Assembly: GCF_003610015.1 (NCBI RefSeq)
Contig: NZ_AP018933.1
Location: 1,302,001 to 1,366,000 of the forward strand
DNA length: 64,000 bases
Direction of reading: 5' to 3'
From: Zymobacter palmae
GTDB taxonomy: Bacteria > Pseudomonadota > Gammaproteobacteria > Pseudomonadales > Halomonadaceae
Below, piece by piece: positions 15,168 through 22,937 of this stretch (position 1 is its first letter; the number at the start of each line of letters is the position of its first letter). Below the pieces are notes generated by a model. The model saw only the letters and a program-made list of their open reading frames with translations, was not told the DNA's origin and ran no database searches. The translations under genes were made by a program, and so were the position numbers.

Positions 15168-16205
15168 CTACTCGTCCCAGGGTATGTAGTCGATGCCAGG
15201 GAACAGGGCGACCGCGATGCAGCGGTCAGCAATATGTGCTCGGCCGGGGTAGACGCCTTTCTCGCCGTTGACCTCGGCACCTTCTGATAGGAGATAGACG
15301 CCGGGGCCGTAGCCAATGTCGCGATGCGCAATGGCCCAGCATTTCACCTTCGCGTTAGGGTAACGTCCTGCTGGATTACCGGTCACACGCTCATCGGCTG
15401 ATGTGCTCCAGCGGAATCGCTCAACGCCTGCGTCCTTCATGCGCCTAATCATCACGTCACTGGTGATCTTGCTGATCTGATCGCGCGCGATGCGTTGTGC
15501 GTTGAAGTCCGATTGTGAGTAGACGCCTTGAATGTCCTGCGCGAGTCGCTTGAGCGATCGGCCCGAGCGGTAGCCGTCCAGTACCTTGCGTTCAATGTCA
15601 CCAAAGAAGCGATCGGGGATAGTGCGGATCAGCGAGACGTTCTCCTGCACTGCTGCGGCCACGTAGTCGGTCAGCTGCTCCTGTCGCATCACTGCCCCTA
15701 GGTCGACACCGACAGCCGCGTTGACCTGCTGGCGCACAGCTTCGGTACCTTCGGCAGCGGCGACGTTGATCTTGGCTTCTGCAAGGCGTCTGATCTGCTG
15801 GCCGAAAGGGGCATCGCTACCTGCACTAGAGCGGGCAGTATGTGCAGGCGGGGCGGGTGGTGCTGGCGGTGCACCAGTGGTGGAAGTGTCCGGAAGCAGT
15901 AGCGGAGCATCTTGGCCGTACCAGGCATAGCTCTCGCGCAGCTGGTTTAGCCGTGTCGTGAAGTCGTCGGTAAACGACAGCGGATGATCGGCCTGTGGCG
16001 CTTCCCACGGGGTGTAGCGCTGGTGTAGCCATGGCATTAGTGACCTGTTCACAAGCTTGGCCAGATCAGTGACGATGTCGCGTAGACCCGCGATATACGC
16101 TCGCTCAGCCTTGCGTGTTGGGCGTATGACCTTACGTTTCGTCTTCCTCTTCAACCTCCGGCGCAGGACGGCCAGCCGCTTCGCCTTGTCGTTCGGCTTC
16201 TTCAT
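15168..16205 (-). CDS. Minor head morphogenesis protein (Mu gpF-like)
   Basis: A 345-residue protein from the ATG at 16205, preceded by GGAGGAG. The N-terminus is strongly basic (MKKPNDKAKRLAVLRRRLKRKTKRK). A proline/alanine linker (GAPPAPPAPPAHTARS) separates it from the Mu gpF-like domain: ISLIRTIPDRFFGDIERKVLDGYRSGRSLKRLAQDIQGVYSQSDFNAQRIARDQISKITSDVMIRRMKDAGVERFRWSTSADERVT, then CW...HRDIGYGPGVYLL and the Cys/His-containing end RAHIADRCIAVALFP. This protein helps pack and protect the first DNA. It overlaps the portal gene by 74 bases. Confidence 0.9.
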   Translation of the reverse strand: MKKPNDKAKRLAVLRRRLKRKTKRKVIRPTRKAERAYIAGLRDIVTDLAKLVNRSLMPWLHQRYTPWEAPQADHPLSFTDDFTTRLNQLRESYAWYGQDAPLLLPDTSTTGAPPAPPAPPAHTARSSAGSDAPFGQQIRRLAEAKINVAAAEGTEAVRQQVNAAVGVDLGAVMRQEQLTDYVAAAVQENVSLIRTIPDRFFGDIERKVLDGYRSGRSLKRLAQDIQGVYSQSDFNAQRIARDQISKITSDVMIRRMKDAGVERFRWSTSADERVTGNPAGRYPNAKVKCWAIAHRDIGYGPGVYLLSEGAEVNGEKGVYPGRAHIADRCIAVALFPGIDYIPWDE

Positions 16206-17496
16206 TGCGCTCCTCCTGCTCAATCTGCTCGTCGCTGATGTCGTACTCGCCTTCGGACTGCAGGCGGCGCAGTACCGCGCTGAGCGGCACGCCTTGGTTG
16301 AGGCGAATCTCGTCCTTCTCGGCTTGAGTCTTCTGTCGCTGTGCCACGTCGTTCGGGTTCATCTGCTCAAGCGGGAGCCAGTGCCACGCATAGTCATCGG
16401 GCATGTGTCCGAGTGCTGAACGCACCAGCACCTCGTCAAGCTGACGCAGTGCGCGCTTGTAACGCCCGTTTTGGCCTGATCGGATGTCGTTGAAGTAGTT
16501 GGCTTGATCGCCGGCAGTGTCGTTGCCTAGCCCTTTAGCCTGCACGCCGAATAGCCGTGTGATCGGGATGCCCACGGCACCTGAGGCCCATTCCATCATC
16601 GCGCGCATCACGTCAGAGAGGCCGCCGAACGATATCTGGTTGCGCGAGTACTCTTCGTTATCATCAAGAAGCCCAAGGCCGTACAGCGACTTCATCAGGT
16701 TGAACTTGCGGTAGCGGCTGGCGATTTGCTCATCCTGATCACCGGCCGCAATGGCGTTGTACAGCCCCTTCTTGTTGATAATATCGACGTTGGCCTGCTG
16801 TATCAGTGCAGCGATACCGGCATTTGAGGCGGCAGCGTTCTTGATATCGGTCAGGCACCGTCGTAGCTGTGAGTCATCCCACCAGCCGTTGAGGGCGCGC
16901 AAACGCATCGGCAGCTCGGCCCCTGGCACTCGGATTACATGCGAGTGGTGCACGTTCTGAGTACCGCCGTTGAGCGTATAAGTGTTTGGCAGCATGTAAT
17001 TGCCAGCGAGCACATCGGTCATATTGATATCGACCGCTGAGACGTACGTGCGGTCGAAGACACGCAGCCCTTTGAGGCCGCCTTTACCGATCTTGGTGAC
17101 GTCCAGCGGGGCATCCAGTGGCTGGTCGGTCAGCATGACAATGATGGCGCCACCATAAATGCCTGCATCAATGAAAGCGCGCTGAATGACTTGCTGCAGG
17201 CCTGCGCGCTCTTCCTCTTGAGCAATCGCTGCGGCCTCTTCGTGCTGTATCTCGCGCCACTCGCGGGTTGAGTCTTCGACCGGGATAATGACCGACTTAC
17301 GGGCCAGCCAGTTCTCGACAAAGGCCGCTTCAAACTGTGTCCAGTCCTGGTAGTTGTTCGAGAACACGAAGCGGTGTGCCTGCGTGCTGTCGCGTTCGGT
17401 ACCCATCCCAGTGATGACGTTTTGCAGGCCATCGCTGGTGCGCATTGTGAACGTGCCGTCTTGCTGCTGACGGAAACGGGGCTTTGCATCCGTCAT
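16132..17496 (-). CDS. Portal protein (DUF1073)
   Basis: A 454-residue protein. Typical DUF1073 portal features are the start GLQNVITGMGTERDSTQAHRFVFSNNYQDWTQFEAAFVENWLARKSVIIPVEDSTREWREI, the central HSHVIRVPGAELPMRLRALNGWWDDSQLRR segment and the stem region MMEWASGAVGIPITRLFGVQAKGLGNDTAGDQANYFNDIRSGQNGRYKRALRQLDEVL. The C-terminus is highly acidic. Automated pipelines sometimes label this family 'anti-CBASS Acb1', but position next to TerL and head proteins shows a portal. The twelve-subunit portal is the DNA channel of the head. Confidence 0.92.
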   Translation of the reverse strand: MTDAKPRFRQQQDGTFTMRTSDGLQNVITGMGTERDSTQAHRFVFSNNYQDWTQFEAAFVENWLARKSVIIPVEDSTREWREIQHEEAAAIAQEEERAGLQQVIQRAFIDAGIYGGAIIVMLTDQPLDAPLDVTKIGKGGLKGLRVFDRTYVSAVDINMTDVLAGNYMLPNTYTLNGGTQNVHHSHVIRVPGAELPMRLRALNGWWDDSQLRRCLTDIKNAAASNAGIAALIQQANVDIINKKGLYNAIAAGDQDEQIASRYRKFNLMKSLYGLGLLDDNEEYSRNQISFGGLSDVMRAMMEWASGAVGIPITRLFGVQAKGLGNDTAGDQANYFNDIRSGQNGRYKRALRQLDEVLVRSALGHMPDDYAWHWLPLEQMNPNDVAQRQKTQAEKDEIRLNQGVPLSAVLRRLQSEGEYDISDEQIEQEERNEEAERQGEAAGRPAPEVEEEDET

Positions 17497-17513
17497 GGCG
17501 GTGACTCCGTTGC

Positions 17514-17927
17514 TTAATAGGTGCCCTCATTGAGCCGCTGAAGGCCAGCGGTGCGTGGGGGCGGAGTGAGAAAGTCCGCATCTGCGGGGTTGATCGTGAC
17601 GATGGTGCCGTCAATGTTGCGGTCGTAGTCCGCTGGAGGTTGATCAGGATCGGCGGGCGCACGGGCTAGCAGTTTCCACTCGGCGGGAAAGCACAGGCTC
17701 TCCAACCGAGCAACGTACAGCTTTTTCCATTGCAGGAGCTGCGTGGTGCGCTGTTCGTCCCACAGGGTAGGCGCGTAGTTAGGGTCAGCCGTGAATCGCC
17801 ATAAGGGTGGCTTCATGCGCGATCGACGATCACTGATCCAGTCGGCGTTAAAGCGCGTGGGCTCAAAACGCACGATCCAGATGGGCCGCCACTCGGGGCG
17901 ACCGTATTGCTCATCGTCTGTGTTCAT
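17514..17927 (-). CDS. Hypothetical phage protein between terminase and portal
   Basis: A 137-residue protein (MNTDDEQYGRPEWRPIWIVRFEPTRFNADWISDRRSRMKPPLWRFTADPNYAPTLWDEQRTTQLLQWKKLYVARLESL). It is rich in Trp and Arg; no family is recognised. An alternative start three codons earlier overlaps the terminase stop codon. Because it sits between the large terminase and the portal in a tightly packed operon, a packaging or head function is likely, but the sequence does not show one. Confidence 0.7.
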   Translation of the reverse strand: MNTDDEQYGRPEWRPIWIVRFEPTRFNADWISDRRSRMKPPLWRFTADPNYAPTLWDEQRTTQLLQWKKLYVARLESLCFPAEWKLLARAPADPDQPPADYDRNIDGTIVTINPADADFLTPPPRTAGLQRLNEGTY

Positions 17928-17929
17928 GA

Positions 17930-19582
17930 TCACCATCCTGAGAAGTCGGCGGCACCGTCATCATCGATCAGGCAGCGGCTGATGGCGTCCATCCACGTAT
18001 CCACAATGTCATCGTGATCGTGACTGTCGTCCGCCGAAAAGCCTTCGAACTCAGCCATCGCGGCGATCATCCATGTCGTACTGCCTGCTTGCCTACCGTC
18101 GGCGTAATGAGTGATGTGGATCGGCTTGCCGTCAGCATCGTGTGTTGCTGGCACGAAGACGCGACCGCTCTTGATCTGCGGCACGCTATTCAGTGCGCGC
18201 ACCAGCTTGTTCTCGCCGGCACCGCGGGGGATTTCCTCAACTGCGATGGCGCCACGGCGCTTCTTGAGCGTCGTAATCAGCCCTTGACCGGCCTGTTTGT
18301 CCTCGATGCCCATGTAGCGAATCGGTGCGGGGTTGCGCGGGTCGTAGGGGGACCACTTCTCGAACAGCTCGATGGCCTTTGTCAGCAGCTCCTCCGGGTC
18401 CCACTTTCCTCGTTCTACTTCGATGATGTACAGGTTGTCGTCAACGCCCACGCCCACCAAAGTGAACACCGTATAGTCGTTGTAATCGTTGACCTTGCCG
18501 CTGTTCGTATCGACGAAGATGGCGCGGTATTTGAGTCGGGGAAGGGTCGTGTAGGTCTGAAACCAATCAGTCTGGAATATGCCGCCGGTCAGCTTTTGCG
18601 GCTTCTGCATGTACTGCGACCAGAACGTGTAGGGGTCTTTCTCCCACAGCGCAATCAGGTCGTCGATGTGTTCGGTTTCCGGCCAGTACGACCAGTACTC
18701 AACCCCGCCCACGATCCGGCTTTCACTGTCCTTAATGCAGTTCCAGCAGGCATCACGCCAGCGCTTGGGCAAACTGTCGAGGTATTCACGATTGATCAAT
18801 GCGGGGATGCTGATGTGATGAAAGCGCATCCCCATGCCACCGGACAGCATGAAGCCCGTAGCATCGTCAGTGTGCAGGCGCTGCTGGATGCTGATGATCG
18901 GGGTAGGGTGATCCTTGCTCTTATCGTTTCGGCGCGATCGGATCGTGTTCGTCAGCATGCTGTTGGCAGCCTGACGCTTAGTCTCGCTGAACATGTCGAC
19001 GGGCTTGTTGAAGTCGTCGAGCATGATGTGTCCGGAGTACGCCGGGCCAATGTAGCCACCACGTCCGCCAGTAATCTGGCCACCGGCTGACTTCGATATC
19101 GTCTGTGCGATGCTACGGCCCAGTGCATTGAACACTTCCCACTCTTCGGCCTGATTGACACCGAATTTGCAGGGCCATAGCGCCTGATACTCGCGGCTTG
19201 CGATGATATCGCGCGTCCGGCGGCTGTTGCGCTTCACGAGTGAGTCAGCGTAGGAGATGTTCAGGTTGCGAAAGCGCTGCAGAGCGCCTTCTTGCACGAG
19301 CGTGTTCAGATACGCTGGCAGGTGGATGGAGAAGAACTCAGTCTTTGTACCGCCTGGCGGGATGTTGATGATGACGTTGCGAGGGTTCAGCTTTCCCGCG
19401 ATCAGGTCATCAATCGTGGCAGCCATGTACTGGTGGTGCCAGTTGACCAGTAGGCGATCGCCCTGGATGAGTTCGAACCACAGTTGCACGAATGACAGAA
19501 ACGAGGTCAGTGATTCTTCTGCGATTGCCACCCGCATCGGAAAGTCCAACTCGTCCCACTCAAGCAGCATGTTGTCACTCAT
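17930..19582 (-). CDS. Terminase large subunit
   Basis: A 550-residue DNA packaging motor. The ATPase half holds a P-loop (NVIINIPPGGTKTEFFSIHLPAY, about residues 70-90, with PPGGTKT in place of the usual PPRxGKS) and a Walker B strand GHIMLDDFNKP (about 184-193). The C-terminal RNase H-like nuclease has its first acidic residue in YRAIFVDTNSG, a middle GIEDKQAGQGLI, and the last in DSHDHDDIVDTWMDA. It cuts concatemeric DNA and pumps it through the portal. The ATG overlaps the small subunit gene by eight bases. Confidence 0.95.
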   Translation of the reverse strand: MSDNMLLEWDELDFPMRVAIAEESLTSFLSFVQLWFELIQGDRLLVNWHHQYMAATIDDLIAGKLNPRNVIINIPPGGTKTEFFSIHLPAYLNTLVQEGALQRFRNLNISYADSLVKRNSRRTRDIIASREYQALWPCKFGVNQAEEWEVFNALGRSIAQTISKSAGGQITGGRGGYIGPAYSGHIMLDDFNKPVDMFSETKRQAANSMLTNTIRSRRNDKSKDHPTPIISIQQRLHTDDATGFMLSGGMGMRFHHISIPALINREYLDSLPKRWRDACWNCIKDSESRIVGGVEYWSYWPETEHIDDLIALWEKDPYTFWSQYMQKPQKLTGGIFQTDWFQTYTTLPRLKYRAIFVDTNSGKVNDYNDYTVFTLVGVGVDDNLYIIEVERGKWDPEELLTKAIELFEKWSPYDPRNPAPIRYMGIEDKQAGQGLITTLKKRRGAIAVEEIPRGAGENKLVRALNSVPQIKSGRVFVPATHDADGKPIHITHYADGRQAGSTTWMIAAMAEFEGFSADDSHDHDDIVDTWMDAISRCLIDDDGAADFSGW

Positions 19583-20561
19583 GATCGGGTCTCATCCGGT
19601 TGCGCAGCTTCTCGCGTGCTGCCCGATAGTCGTCTGCGGTGTACTCGTGCTGTATTGGCCCTCCGTTTGGTCCGGAAAGCTCTACGCGGCTGTTGCTGAG
19701 CATGCCCAAGTGCTTGGCAATACGATCCAGCGCCGCATCGCGGTCACGCGTAGTCACCTTGATGCCGTTCTTTGTTTGCTCGATACCGTCCAGCAGTAGG
19801 CGGGCAGCAGGAGAAAGGTCGCGGGTGTCTGGCGTATATACGCGGGCCATACCTTCACCCCCGCACATCGGGCAATCGGCATTGGGTCGCTGGTGGGCGG
19901 TATACCCGTATCCCCCGAAGGGTGGCAGCTCATAGCCCTTGGCCTCGGCACGTTCTTCTGCCGCTTGGTGTTCGGCTTCATCGATGTACTGGTACCCATG
20001 GTCAACGCCATGACAGTGACGGCAGCACCCGCGGCGCACCTGCGTCAGCTCGGACACGTCTGCAGTAGCGATAGCTGCCCATTGCCCCAGCACCCAGTCC
20101 TGTCCTATCAGAGTGCGAGCGGTCTGGGCTTGTATCTGCTCATCAACCGCCCGGCGGACCTTAGCATTCGCTAATAGCCGGCTAGCCTGTACCGATGCAC
20201 CTGACTCCGCATATCCAGCACGTAGCGCTGCTTGGGTGCCGTTGCGATCCTTCATGTACTCAACCACGAACGATGCGGCTCGAGGCGTAATGCCATAGGC
20301 CGTCTGAATGTCGTCTGCGGCCTCCAGTACGGAGTGCTCAACCTGTGGTGCGCATGAGTGCGCATTGGTATCGGTGCGCACCGATTGCGTACTGGCTTTG
20401 CGCCCCCGGCCTTTTGATGCTTTGGCGGGCCTATTCCATTCCTGTTGCTTCCCTACCTTGCGGACGTACGACTCAGACACGCCGTGTTGGTCGGCTATCT
20501 CCCGGTAGGGTGTGCCGGCCTCGTAGGCCAGCTGTATGGCCCCCCAGTCCGGCTCTGCCAT
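19575..20561 (-). CDS. Terminase small subunit with zinc-binding insert
   Basis: A 328-residue DNA-recognition subunit, long for the family. Residues about 5-45 are a helix-turn-helix (WGAIQLAYEAGTPYREIADQHGVSESYVRKVGKQQEW). The Terminase_2 domain follows: ITPRAASFVVEYMKDRNGTQAALRAGYAESGASVQASRLLANAKVRRAVDEQ. After that a cysteine-rich insert appears (CCRHCHGVDHGY ... CPMCGGEG), a probable zinc site. The C-terminus contains DRDAALDRIAKHLGML as in other TerS proteins. A partial second copy of its HTH segment lies at 20764-20997. Confidence 0.92.
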   Translation of the reverse strand: MAEPDWGAIQLAYEAGTPYREIADQHGVSESYVRKVGKQQEWNRPAKASKGRGRKASTQSVRTDTNAHSCAPQVEHSVLEAADDIQTAYGITPRAASFVVEYMKDRNGTQAALRAGYAESGASVQASRLLANAKVRRAVDEQIQAQTARTLIGQDWVLGQWAAIATADVSELTQVRRGCCRHCHGVDHGYQYIDEAEHQAAEERAEAKGYELPPFGGYGYTAHQRPNADCPMCGGEGMARVYTPDTRDLSPAARLLLDGIEQTKNGIKVTTRDRDAALDRIAKHLGMLSNSRVELSGPNGGPIQHEYTADDYRAAREKLRNRMRPDHE

Positions 20562-20576
20562 GCCATGCTTCTCCTG

Positions 20577-20753
20577 TTATGCGATCTTCTTGGCCGAGTA
20601 CGACTCAACGATCTCGAAGGTACCTTTGCCACGCCATCCGCATTGGATGTCATTGCATTGCAGGAATACGAAGCGCAGATCCTTCACGGGTTGTTTGCTA
20701 CTACGAATACGGCATGACTCGCCGCACTCTGGGCATGTCCAGCGCATGGCCAT
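20577..20753 (-). CDS. Ogr/Delta-like zinc-finger transcription activator
   Basis: A 58-residue protein from the ATG at 20753 (MAMRWTCPECGESCRIRSSKQPVKDLRFVFLQCNDIQCGWRGKGTFEIVESYSAKKI). Spacing CPxC...C-N-x3-C-G and the RxSxxxxxxLRxxFLQC segment match P2 Ogr / P4 Delta proteins, which bind one zinc and activate late promoters by contacting the RNA polymerase alpha subunit. It stands directly before the terminase genes. If functional it is the late-gene activator of this phage. A start eight codons earlier is possible. Confidence 0.8.
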   Translation of the reverse strand: MAMRWTCPECGESCRIRSSKQPVKDLRFVFLQCNDIQCGWRGKGTFEIVESYSAKKIA

Positions 20754-20763
20754 GGCTGATTCC

Positions 20764-20997
20764 TTATCTTTGGGCAAAAAAATACCGCCGGGCGGCGGTG
20801 GGACTGGCGCGGAAAAGGATTTCCAGAAGGGAGGGGGAAATTTTACATCTACAAACTAGTTGCAAACCTCCGCTGCAAACCCAAGATTCCATCTTGGCTC
20901 GTTTGCGAACAACGGTATCCGGCACACCGTGTTTCTCAGCGATCTTACGAATGGGGCGCGCTAGCCTTAAAGGCATGCGAATAGCCTCCCAATCAGT
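20764..20997 (-). pseudogene. Fragment of a second terminase small subunit HTH
   Basis: Starting right after a TAG, the frame reads TDWEAIRMPLRLARPIRKIAEKHGVPDTVVRKRAKMESW. This aligns without gaps to the intact TerS start (PDWGAIQLAYEAGTPYREIADQHGVSESYVRKVGKQQEW). The similarity ends there; the frame then runs into unrelated sequence and through the terminator hairpin. No good start codon or ribosome site precedes the homologous part. It is best read as the remnant of an older or duplicated terminase gene, though expression of a 70-residue HTH peptide from the internal ATG cannot be excluded. Confidence 0.6.
20776..20799 (-). terminator. Intrinsic terminator upstream of the Ogr-like gene
   Basis: The stem ACCGCC...GGCGGT is followed on the minus strand by ATTTTTTT. 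It would insulate the late module from transcripts coming from the right. Confidence 0.75.
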
Positions 20998-21038
20998 CTA
21001 GGCCTCAACAGGCCTTTCGATACAGATAGGTTTGTTCT

Positions 21039-21407
21039 ATGCACCCTACTCCAATCATCAGCGGCGACCAGCGTGATATATTTTCTATGCTTATAAGCAA
21101 GCTGGAGAATGGCATCCGATCACCAGCAATTATTGAGCACGACGCATCCCACAGCATTCCTAATGGGAAGAACCTAGGGCATGTATTGGCGAGGCAGGCC
21201 ATAATCGCACTAAATAACAGCGAGGCTAGGCATGAGGATGCCTGCATCGAATGTCTAGCGCGTCTGCTTGCAGTGAATGGTAAAAAAGGCACTGACAAGA
21301 TAGCGAAAGGTTTTATCGATGATAGGGTGGCGCAAGCCAATAATGTGCAAGATCGAGTAAAAATTGTTCGTGAGATCATGCAGGCTACGCTTCAAGGTTT
21401 AACCTAA
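21039..21407 (+). CDS. Hypothetical protein, plus-strand island in the late module
   Basis: A 122-residue protein (MHPTPIISGDQRDIFSMLISKLENGIRSPAIIEHDASHSIPNGKNLGHVLARQAIIALNNSEARHEDACIECLARLLAVNGKKGTDKIAKGF). It is soluble, mostly helical and has balanced composition, and it runs against the direction of the late genes, as cargo often does. The ribosome site is weak. No family recognised. Confidence 0.6.
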   Translation: MHPTPIISGDQRDIFSMLISKLENGIRSPAIIEHDASHSIPNGKNLGHVLARQAIIALNNSEARHEDACIECLARLLAVNGKKGTDKIAKGFIDDRVAQANNVQDRVKIVREIMQATLQGLT

Positions 21408-21442
21408 ACGCCCTTAAAGGAGGTTGGTGAACTGCTGATTTT

Positions 21443-21988
21443 CTATGTTTGATGAGGAGCAGTGCACCTGCATAGGCATCCCTGAATTGGGGCGCCTATG
21501 CTGAAAGGCAAATTCATCTGCATCTTATCGATGATCTTTTGAACGCGATGTTCGAGCTCTGGCTTGGTGCGCTTCCATGAGTTCAGGCCTTTGCCGAAGA
21601 AGCTGGCTGCCTCTTTTCCTTCCTGCAGTGCTTTGAGAGCCAAGTCGTACTGTTGCTTGAGGCTGGAGTCTCCGCGTATCAGAGCATCGACCTGCAAGTC
21701 ACACCAAACCGCGAAATCCACATCCAGCCAGCGGGCGAATACGACTGCTAACTTGGGGTGCAGCCATGTGCCACCACCATTACCGCGGCGCGCTTGAATC
21801 AAATCCCCGGAATCAGGGGTATTTAGATACTTCCCAATTGCCTTGAGATAGCTTTGTGTCTCTTTGTTTTCCAGCCAGTGGTCAAGGCGTTTTCCGTACG
21901 CCTTGGCAATTTCCGTGGCGTTGATCCAGCCCTCAGTGTTGAAGCGGATAGTCATATCTCCGTATTGGAACGGAATGATGTTGCTCAT
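21443..21988 (-). CDS. KilA-N domain protein
   Basis: A 181-residue DNA-binding protein from the ATG at 21988 (MSNIIPFQYGDMTIRFNTEGWINATEIAKAYGKRLDHWLENKETQSYLKAIGKYL). The KilA-N hallmark GGTWLHPKLAVVFARWLDVDFAVWCDLQVDALI is complete. The C-terminal part is a short helical region, not an ORF6C or KilAC domain. KilA-N proteins of temperate phages act in antirepression or growth inhibition. It lies apart from the main switch, near the HicAB and levansucrase cargo; a terminator stands between it and those genes. Confidence 0.88.
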   Translation of the reverse strand: MSNIIPFQYGDMTIRFNTEGWINATEIAKAYGKRLDHWLENKETQSYLKAIGKYLNTPDSGDLIQARRGNGGGTWLHPKLAVVFARWLDVDFAVWCDLQVDALIRGDSSLKQQYDLALKALQEGKEAASFFGKGLNSWKRTKPELEHRVQKIIDKMQMNLPFSIGAPIQGCLCRCTAPHQT

Positions 21989-22126
21989 GAGTTGCGCACC
22001 TTTTGAGTAAAGAGCCTTGTTGCCCAGAACGTCGGTCCACAGAGAAGCTCGCCAGCTATTGCCGACGTTCTCCAAGGCCCTTTCTGAAAAGCTCTGTGTT
22101 GATGTGCGCCGGGCATGGCGCATACG

Positions 22127-22152
22127 AAAACGCCCCGACCGAAGTCGAGGCG
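22127..22152 (-). terminator. Terminator before the KilA-N gene
   Basis: The stem CGCCTCGAC/GTCGGGGCG (one G-T and one mismatch allowed) with a TTCG tetraloop is followed by TTTT on the minus strand. Confidence 0.65.
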
Positions 22153-22247
22153 CAAACATATTTTTATAACTCTGGGGTTATTTTTAGGTTGTATATTTGG
22201 GGTTGTTGGGGTTAATATTGCTTTGCATTGGTTGCAAGGAGCCGGAG

Positions 22248-22430
22248 GTGAAAAGCAGTGATGTGATCAAAGAGCTTGAAAAAGATGGCTGGTACTGTGT
22301 TCGAATCAAAGGCAGCCACCATCACTTCAGGCACCCAAGCAAGCCCGGCACAGTGACCGTGCCCCATCCTAAAAAGGAATTGCAGATAGGTCTTGTTAGG
22401 GCGATTAGAAAAAGCGCCGGCCTCGCATGA
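22248..22430 (+). CDS. hicA: HicA-type mRNA interferase toxin
   Basis: A 60-residue protein from a GTG at 22248 with AAGGAG six bases before it: VKSSDVIKELEKDGWYCVRIKGSHHHFRHPSKPGTVTVPHPKKELQIGLVRAIRKSAGLA. It has the double-stranded-RNA-binding-like HicA fold, and the catalytic His is in KGSHHHF. HicA cleaves mRNA until neutralised by HicB, which is encoded 32 bases downstream in the same direction. A longer upstream frame with a hydrophobic start is not needed for the domain. Confidence 0.92.
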   Translation: MKSSDVIKELEKDGWYCVRIKGSHHHFRHPSKPGTVTVPHPKKELQIGLVRAIRKSAGLA

Positions 22431-22462
22431 GGTCGGTCCCCGTACGTGAAGGAGGAACTTCC

Positions 22463-22870
22463 ATGCTGTATCCCATTGCAATTGAGCGTGGAGACGAAAA
22501 GCATGCACATAGCGTTGCCGTTCCCGATATACCCGGCTGCTTCTCTGCGGGTGACTCGTTTGATGACGCTCTACGCAACGCCAAGGAAGCCATCGAAGGG
22601 CACTTGGAAACGTTGGCTGAGTTTGGTGATGACATCCCACGGGCAAGCGCTGTCGATGCTCACTGCGATAATCCGGCCTACAAAGGCTGGGTATGGGCTG
22701 TAGTGGACATTGATATATCGCGTTACCTCGGCAAAAGCCAAAAAATCAACGTCTCACTGCCCGAACGTGTTATTCGTCGCATTGATGACACGGTGGCCAA
22801 GAACGCTGCCTATAGAACGCGATCTGGTTTTCTAGCTCAAGCTGCTTTGCGTGAGTTAGAACGCTCTTAA
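22463..22870 (+). CDS. hicB: HicB-type antitoxin
   Basis: A 135-residue antitoxin, ATG preceded by AAGGAGGA. The N-terminal degraded RNase H-like domain (MLYPIAIERGDEKHAHSVAVPDIPGCFSAGDSFDDALRNAKEAIEGHLETLAEFGDDIP) binds HicA. The C-terminal ribbon-helix-helix (KINVSLPERVIRRIDDTVAKNAAYRTRSGFLAQAALREL) binds the operator and represses the operon. In a prophage this pair may stabilise lysogeny or block other phages. A strong terminator follows. Confidence 0.92.
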   Translation: MLYPIAIERGDEKHAHSVAVPDIPGCFSAGDSFDDALRNAKEAIEGHLETLAEFGDDIPRASAVDAHCDNPAYKGWVWAVVDIDISRYLGKSQKINVSLPERVIRRIDDTVAKNAAYRTRSGFLAQAALRELERS

Positions 22871-22888
22871 GTGACTACTGCATACACA

Positions 22889-22927
22889 ACCTGCCACCGC
22901 CCTTAGGGGAGATGGCAGGTTTTTTTT
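22889..22927 (+). terminator. Terminator of the hicAB operon
   Basis: An 8-bp stem ACCTGCCA/TGGCAGGT with a 16-base loop is followed by seven T on the plus strand. It also separates hicAB from the converging levansucrase gene. Confidence 0.85.
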
Positions 22928-22937
22928 ATGCTACGCC

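Noticed and set aside
14075-15271. 398-codon open frame on the plus strand opposite the protease-scaffold gene
   Set aside because: It is the antisense of a gene with clear domain content and codon bias; no ribosome site and no recognisable motif.
16132-17496. Anti-CBASS Acb1 nuclease
   Set aside because: The name attached to this family in some annotations comes from a different protein; sequence and position show a DUF1073 portal.
18014-19090. 358-codon open frame on the plus strand opposite the large terminase
   Set aside because: Shadow of the high-G+C terminase gene, whose ATPase and nuclease motifs are complete on the minus strand.
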